Below, piece after piece: positions 59,602 through 64,000 of a stretch of 64,000 bases of DNA. How positions within the stretch are numbered: position 1 is the first letter of the stretch; each line of letters starts with the position of its first letter. The notes under the pieces are model-generated. The model did no database searches and was not told the DNA's origin. It worked only from the letters and a program-made list of their open reading frames with translations. Both the position numbers and the translations under genes were made by a program. The stretch covers positions 186,001-250,000 of the forward strand of contig CAKSFT010000004.1 of assembly GCA_934454145.1 (NCBI GenBank). Direction: 5' to 3'. The stretch comes from an uncultured Clostridia bacterium. GTDB taxonomy: Bacteria; Bacillota; Clostridia; UBA1381.

Positions 59602-61043
59602 TCACCTCCCTCCAAAATTTCTTTGATTTCGTCCTTTTTCTTCAATATTTCGTCAAATCTTCTTATATATTCATATGGGTCCTTAAAATTAAATATCCTT
59701 ACAATCCTGCCGTCCATGACAAGCTTTGAGGAACCGCCTCCTCCCAGTGCAATTATAGTCTGCGCCTCTTCCATTATGTTTATGTTATAAAAAGACATAA
59801 AGCCTTCCTTTGCATAGCCCACATTTTCGCTGTTGCCGGATATGTTTTTCTGCCGGTACATATAATATGGCAGCATGTCCTTTTCCTTCATCTTCTTTGC
59901 GGCATAAGAAAGCATTTTTTGTATATAATCCTCCGGCGAAAGCCCTATTCCGCTCAGATTCAGCCTTGCCGCGCGCTTGATGCACATAGAATGTATTGTC
60001 ACATTTTCCGGCGAAAGAGCCAGAACGCCGTCCACACTTTTATAAAACATTTCCGGCGTTTCGCCCGGGAGTCCGGCAATCAAATCGGTGTTTATATTAA
60101 AAAATCCGGCTTCCCTTGCCTCACAAAAGCTTTTATAAAAATCTTCAGTCGTGTGTTTTCTGCCTATTTTTTCAAGTGTTTCGTTATTCAGCGTCTGCGG
60201 ATTTATGCTTATCCTTGTGACACCAAAAGCTTTTGCCGCCAAAAGCTTGCCTTTTGTGATAGTGTCGGGTCTGCCTGCCTCAAGTGTAAATTCGTTTATT
60301 TTTCCTTTCACAAGATTTTTGTTTATACTCTGCAAAAGAACCCTCAGCTGTTCCTCCGAAAGCGTCGTCGGCGTGCCTCCGCCGATATATATATTTTCTG
60401 CTGAAAGCCCAAGAATTCCCAGAATTTCCTTTGTTTTCTCAATCTCAAGCAAAAGACATTCCAAAAACCTGTCCATATATTTTCCGCTGTGGCGTATATC
60501 TGTCGAAACAAAGGAACAATAAAGACACCTTGACGGGCAAAACGGTATGCCTATATATATGCTTACAGCGTCTTTGCCTTTTTTCTTCAATATTTCCTCT
60601 TCGTTTTTGGAAACCTCCACAGCAAGGTCAATTTTCTCGTCAGAAACGTCATATATGTCCTTCAACAGTTTTTTTATCTCTTGCTCGCTGTGCCCCTCCT
60701 CGCGGAATTTACGCACGGATTTTGCCGGTCTGATGCCCGACATCACCCCCCACGGCAAGCTTATGTTTCTTATTTTTTTTGCACAGTCACAAAAAGACTT
60801 TGTACATGCACAGCAATACATTTTTTTTATGGTCTTTTTGTCGGTCACATCATTCAAAAAATCACAGCTGTAATCAGCCTCGTAAACTTCATCTTGAAAA
60901 TCAATCCTTGTATATACCCGGATTTTGTCATTCTCATGTGAAAATTTTTGAAATATCCTTCCTTCTTCGGATTTTTCAAAGAATATATTTATAAATATAT
61001 TCATCTCAAATTCACATTCATATCCCTCTTGAATCAAAATCAT
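59598..61043 (-). CDS. hemZ: Radical SAM coproporphyrinogen dehydrogenase-like protein HemZ
   Basis: 481 residues from ATG 61043 (AAGGCGG upstream); the frame open to 61124 overlaps the previous gene. The 4Fe-4S radical SAM site is IPFCPSRCLYCSF (Cys-x3-Cys-x2-Cys), with NIYIGGGTPTTLSEEQL, TLEAGRPDTITKGKL and GLPGETPEMFYKS further on. An N-terminal about 160-residue extension with a Cys cluster (YCCACTKSFCDC) is typical of HemZ relative to HemN. Family proteins take part in anaerobic haem synthesis, although the actual activity of HemZ in heme-poor Clostridia is uncertain. Ends with ATGA overlap into dnaI. Confidence 0.88.
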   Translation of the reverse strand: MILIQEGYECEFEMNIFINIFFEKSEEGRIFQKFSHENDKIRVYTRIDFQDEVYEADYSCDFLNDVTDKKTIKKMYCCACTKSFCDCAKKIRNISLPWGVMSGIRPAKSVRKFREEGHSEQEIKKLLKDIYDVSDEKIDLAVEVSKNEEEILKKKGKDAVSIYIGIPFCPSRCLYCSFVSTDIRHSGKYMDRFLECLLLEIEKTKEILGILGLSAENIYIGGGTPTTLSEEQLRVLLQSINKNLVKGKINEFTLEAGRPDTITKGKLLAAKAFGVTRISINPQTLNNETLEKIGRKHTTEDFYKSFCEAREAGFFNINTDLIAGLPGETPEMFYKSVDGVLALSPENVTIHSMCIKRAARLNLSGIGLSPEDYIQKMLSYAAKKMKEKDMLPYYMYRQKNISGNSENVGYAKEGFMSFYNINIMEEAQTIIALGGGGSSKLVMDGRIVRIFNFKDPYEYIRRFDEILKKKDEIKEILEGGE

Positions 61044-61044
61044 A

Positions 61045-61662
61045 CTATTTTTCCGCCTTAATGTAGAGGTTATATTTTTTCTCATACCCCACTGTCGTGT
61101 CGTGCCCATGGCCGGGGTGTACAAAAAATTCGTCCGGCAAGGTGTATATCCTGTTTCTCACAGAATTTTCAAGTGCTTCATAACTCCCCGTTTCAAAGTC
61201 CCATCTGCCCACGTTAAGCTTAAAAAGCGTGTCGCCCGTGAAAACATGCTCCCCGATTATGAAACACGCACAGCAATCTGTATGCCCGGGTGTGTATATA
61301 CATTTTACATCGCCGATTTTTGTGCCGAAAACTTTGCCGTCCGAGAGCACAATGTCTGCCGGCGGAAAACTCTCTTCATCTTCAAAAAGATATGAAACAT
61401 TTTTTATCCTATCCTGCATATTCTCGCTGCATTTCACCGACGAAACCGACTTTGCGCCTTTTTCTTCTTTTATTCTTCCGACAGACTTGACGTGGTCATA
61501 ATGACAGTGTGTAAGAAAAATATATTGAACATCTATCTCCTCACATTCAGCCAAAATCTTGTCCGCGTCACAGCCGGGGTCTATTATTATGCCGTTTTTC
61601 CCTTCACTGACAAGATAACAATTTTCGTCACATTCAAAGCTTATGATTTTCTTTATTTCCAT
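61045..61662 (-). CDS. Metallo-beta-lactamase fold hydrolase (glyoxalase II-like)
   Basis: 205 residues. IFLTHCHYDHVKSVG contains the His-x-His-x-Asp-His metal site; TPGHTDCCACFIIGEHVFTG, DTLFKLNVGRWD and HPGHGHDTTVGYEKK supply the other ligands. Length and motifs fit the YqgX/YcbL group of short glyoxalase II-like thioester hydrolases. Cytoplasmic. One base separates its stop from the hemZ start. Confidence 0.87.
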   Translation of the reverse strand: MEIKKIISFECDENCYLVSEGKNGIIIDPGCDADKILAECEEIDVQYIFLTHCHYDHVKSVGRIKEEKGAKSVSSVKCSENMQDRIKNVSYLFEDEESFPPADIVLSDGKVFGTKIGDVKCIYTPGHTDCCACFIIGEHVFTGDTLFKLNVGRWDFETGSYEALENSVRNRIYTLPDEFFVHPGHGHDTTVGYEKKYNLYIKAEK

Positions 61663-61695
61663 TGCCGCCCTCCATATGCCTGGAATTTAATCTCA

Positions 61696-62826
61696 TCATT
61701 CATTGTAAAGTCTGACAGGGAGAACCATATAAGTAAACCCTGTGTCCTCTTCAGAACGTATAAAGCAAGAGCTCCTCGGGTTTGAAAATTCAATTCTTAT
61801 CTTTTCTTCTTCGCACGCCCTCAGCGCCTCAAGCAGATATCTGTGGTTGAATCCTATTTCTATGTCATTACCGTTTACGCCTGCCTCCACAATGTCATGC
61901 ACCATGCCTTTTCCCGTGATGCAGGTTATTTCTATTTTGTCAAGCGTTATGTTGAGCCTTACCGGCACTTTCTCCGCTTTTGCTGTCATGTCGTCATTGA
62001 TAAGCAGTGAAGCACGCTCCAGACTTTCTGTAAAATCCTTTATATTCACCGTCACATATATACTGTTGGGCGCCTTCAGGATAGGCTCATACTTTATAAA
62101 TTCACCCTCCAAAAGGCGTGTGGTAACCTTGAAACTGCCAAAGTCAAACATCGCATGACGCTTTGAAATAATTATGTCAACCTTTTCTTCATCGTCCCTC
62201 AAAATCTTCAAAAGTTCGCGCAAGGCAAAACCCGGCACGACAAACTTGCGGTTTTCAAGCGGAGAATTCACCGTTTCCGTGATTATCGCAAGGCGGTATG
62301 TATCGGTTGCGACAACGTTCAGGCTGCCGGTGTTTATGTCAAAAAGCGCACCTGTCAGAATCGGGCGTCTTGACTCGTTCTGCGACACTGCAAAAATTGT
62401 CTTTCTTATCATTTTTTTAAGCTTTTCCTGTGTCATGGAAAAACGGTATTCTTCCTCAATATCGGGCACTGCCGGATATTCCGAAGAATCCATGCCCTGT
62501 ATGTTAAATTCACTGTTTCCGCACTTTATGGTTGTGACATTGTTGTCCTCGTTGACATTTATCAAAACATCTCCGTCGGGGATTCTTCTTATAATTTCGC
62601 CAAACATTTTTGAATTGAGGGCAATTGTGCCGCCGTCCAAAACATTGCAAACTGCTTTGTATTCCACAGCAATGTCCAGGTTGTTGCCGGTGACGGTCAT
62701 CTCACCGCTTTTGTCTGCGTCAAGCTTGATACATTCCAGTATAGGCATGACGGATTTTGAAGAAACCGCCTTTTGAACGGTATTTATCACTTCAAGAAGT
62801 GCAAGCTTATTACTTATCAGTTTCAT
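61696..62826 (-). CDS. dnaN: DNA polymerase III beta subunit (sliding clamp)
   Basis: 376 residues, standard length. Three repeated clamp domains, e.g. KAVSSKSVMPILECIKLDAD, FAVSQNESRRPILTGALF, and the C-terminal MVLPVRLYNE. The clamp encircles DNA and holds the polymerase. GCGAGGAT precedes ATG. It is downstream of dnaA with a 257-base gap that holds the unwinding element. Confidence 0.97.
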   Translation of the reverse strand: MKLISNKLALLEVINTVQKAVSSKSVMPILECIKLDADKSGEMTVTGNNLDIAVEYKAVCNVLDGGTIALNSKMFGEIIRRIPDGDVLINVNEDNNVTTIKCGNSEFNIQGMDSSEYPAVPDIEEEYRFSMTQEKLKKMIRKTIFAVSQNESRRPILTGALFDINTGSLNVVATDTYRLAIITETVNSPLENRKFVVPGFALRELLKILRDDEEKVDIIISKRHAMFDFGSFKVTTRLLEGEFIKYEPILKAPNSIYVTVNIKDFTESLERASLLINDDMTAKAEKVPVRLNITLDKIEITCITGKGMVHDIVEAGVNGNDIEIGFNHRYLLEALRACEEEKIRIEFSNPRSSCFIRSEEDTGFTYMVLPVRLYNE

Positions 62827-63083
62827 AGTTTTATCCTCGCTTTTTAAATTGATTCTCTTTACGTACGTACATACGTATTAATATTAATAAATACAGTAGT
62901 AATAGTAGTAGGGGCGTGGATATGATGGAAAAGTATTATAAATCTTGTAATATTCGGTATTTTTTTATCAACGTATATATGTTGAAATTCTGTTAATAAT
63001 AATAAGTTATCAACATTAAAAAAAATGCCATTTTTTCTATCCTCATATTTTCCACGTCTTATCAACGGTGTAATGTTGATAAA
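62827..63083. other. oriC: dnaA-dnaN intergenic region: origin unwinding element
   Basis: On the + strand TAG-TAA-TAG-TAG-TAG (62897-62911) is a set of five DnaA-trios, followed by GGGGCG and a box-like CGTGGATAT (62915-62923, 7 of 9 to an inverted TTATCCACA). On the other side lies AT-rich ATTAATATTAATAAATACAG. This order (box, GC-rich spacer, trios, AT-rich stretch) is that of the Bacillus subtilis basal unwinding system between dnaA and dnaN. Further box-like sites: TTATCAACG at 62965 and 63059, TTATCAACA at 63007 and inverted at 63074, TTTTCCACG at 63048. Confidence 0.8.
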
Positions 63084-64000
63084 TCAAAGGTTGTTGATGT
63101 CCTTTGTTATGTTTTCAATGTCGCGTTTCAGATTCGGGTCTTTTTTTATCATCAGTGCAATTTTGTCCACGGCATACATGATTGTAGTCCTGTCGCGGTT
63201 GCCGATAATCCTGCCTATCATCGTGAAGTTCAGGTCTGTCATGCTTTTGCATACATACATCGCAATCTGGCGCGGCATGGCAAACATTTTTTGCTTTGAT
63301 TTTCCCGTTATGTCGGTGATTCCTATGTTATAATAAGAAGCGACTGTTTCGATAATCTTGTCGGGTGTGATTTTTATAAGGTCCTCATCGGGGAGGATTG
63401 AACGCAGAATATAATCTGCCGTTTCTATGTCTATTTCTTTGTGGCTTATCCCTGCATAAGAAATTATTTTTGAAAGCGCACCTTCAAGCTCTCTGATGTT
63501 TGAGTCGATTCTTTCCGCAATATATGATAAAACGTCTTCGTCTATAAAAATATTTCTGCTTTCGGCTTTCTTTTTTAATATAGCCATTCTTGTTTCATAG
63601 TTCGGGATTGTTATGTCTATGCACAACCCCCACTCAAATCTGTTTCTCAGGCGTTCTTCCAAAATCACCAAATCACGCGGCTTGCGGTCGCTTGTCAGCA
63701 CAATCTGCTTGTTGTTCATATATAGCTCGTTGAATGTGTGGAAAAATTCTTCCTGAGAACCTTCTTTTCCTTCAATAAATTGTACGTCATCCACCAAAAG
63801 TACGTCAATATCTCTGTACCTTCTCCTGAAAGATTCCATGTTTTTGTCACGCAAAGAGCTTATCATGTCGTTTGTAAAACGTTCGCTTGTGACATAAAGA
63901 ACAGAGGTGCCCGGGGAATTCTTTAAGATTTCGTTGCCGATTGCGTGCATAAGATGTGTTTTGCCAAGCCCGGAATTACCGTATAAAAACAGCGGATTGT
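63084..64000 (-). CDS. dnaA: Chromosomal replication initiator DnaA (N-terminal part outside the window)
   Basis: About 305 residues are visible; the frame continues past the right edge, so the start is missing. AAA+ domain: LYGNSGLGKTHLMHAIGN (Walker A, close to the edge), DVLLVDDVQFIEGKEGSQEE (Walker B), LVILEERLRNRFEWGL (box VII region). Domain IV ends with the DNA-binding helix-turn-helix IGNRDRTTIMYAVDKI. The usual reading-helix motif is Asp-His-Thr-Thr; here the His is Arg. DnaA binds the 9-base boxes described above and opens the origin. Confidence 0.96.
   Translation of the reverse strand, partial: NPLFLYGNSGLGKTHLMHAIGNEILKNSPGTSVLYVTSERFTNDMISSLRDKNMESFRRRYRDIDVLLVDDVQFIEGKEGSQEEFFHTFNELYMNNKQIVLTSDRKPRDLVILEERLRNRFEWGLCIDITIPNYETRMAILKKKAESRNIFIDEDVLSYIAERIDSNIRELEGALSKIISYAGISHKEIDIETADYILRSILPDEDLIKITPDKIIETVASYYNIGITDITGKSKQKMFAMPRQIAMYVCKSMTDLNFTMIGRIIGNRDRTTIMYAVDKIALMIKKDPNLKRDIENITKDINNL

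Noticed and set aside
1..64000. tRNA genes or rRNA operons near the origin
   Set aside because: No tRNA TΨC-arm/acceptor pattern or rRNA sequence was recognised by eye; the only stable RNA gene that I can support is rnpB.

Overview
The window looks like the origin-proximal part of the chromosome of a low-to-moderate GC, endospore-forming Bacillota of the Clostridia type. The support is: gerA-gerB-gerC spore germination genes, two proteins with S-layer homology (SLH) domains, soj/spo0J (parA/parB) with two perfect parS sites, a DnaI-type helicase loader, hemZ, dnaN, and the start-truncated end of dnaA at the right edge. Genus and species cannot be read from the sequence.

Layout. (1) 1-134: 3' end of an unidentified gene and its terminator. 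(2) 285-26735, + strand: one dense operon of 24 genes behind a near-consensus sigma-A promoter. It encodes a surface polysaccharide: a sugar aminotransferase, the initiating phosphoglycosyl transferase, glycosyltransferases of the GT4 and GT2 types, two ATP-grasp enzymes, O-acyltransferases, a Wzy-type polymerase, a Wzx-type flippase, two pyruvyl transferases each near an FrhB-like iron-sulfur protein, the three-enzyme UDP-N-acetyl-L-fucosamine pathway (CapE/CapF/CapG, also FnlA/B/C), and UDP-glucose dehydrogenase. (3) 26.9-45.5 kb, - strand: the major SLH protein, a membrane-anchored PstS-like protein, a metallo-beta-lactamase-fold hydrolase, an LRR-SLH protein, citrate synthase, holB, hisF, hisH, two paralogous one-helix membrane proteins around a hemolysin III gene, a sugar nucleotidylyltransferase and a stalk-domain protein. 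This region is rich in intergenic repeats: three tandem or degenerate arrays with a roughly 107 bp unit, and MITE-like elements with terminal inverted repeats and flanking direct repeats. (4) 45.6-51.7 kb: a stalk/YD-repeat protein (+), then rnpB and the ger operon (-), including a 55-residue fourth gene. (5) 51.7-58.4 kb, + strand: parS sites, parA, parB, a coiled-coil membrane protein, serS, a dense cluster of DnaA boxes, trmK, a Nif3-like gene, a small lipoprotein and a SLOG protein. (6) 58.6-64.0 kb, - strand: the DnaI-like gene, hemZ, a glyoxalase II-like gene, dnaN, the dnaA-dnaN intergenic region with a DnaA-trio unwinding element, and dnaA (truncated by the window).

How it fits together. 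The polysaccharide operon and the SLH proteins build the cell surface; SLH domains normally bind a pyruvylated secondary wall polymer, so the pyruvyl transferases may be functionally linked to them (inference). The right third is a chromosome-maintenance block: initiator, clamp, helicase loader, partition proteins and their sites.

The observations most worth following are: the second DnaA-box cluster about 7 kb from the dnaA-dnaN unwinding element; an arginine at the DNA-reading histidine position of DnaA; the two related 107 bp arrays whose gene-proximal units reach the stop codons of hisH and citrate synthase; the MITE-like family; an orphan small-RNA-like transcription unit at 38.87 kb; a 10-C tract inside a pyruvyl transferase gene; and a structured element at 58.4 kb.
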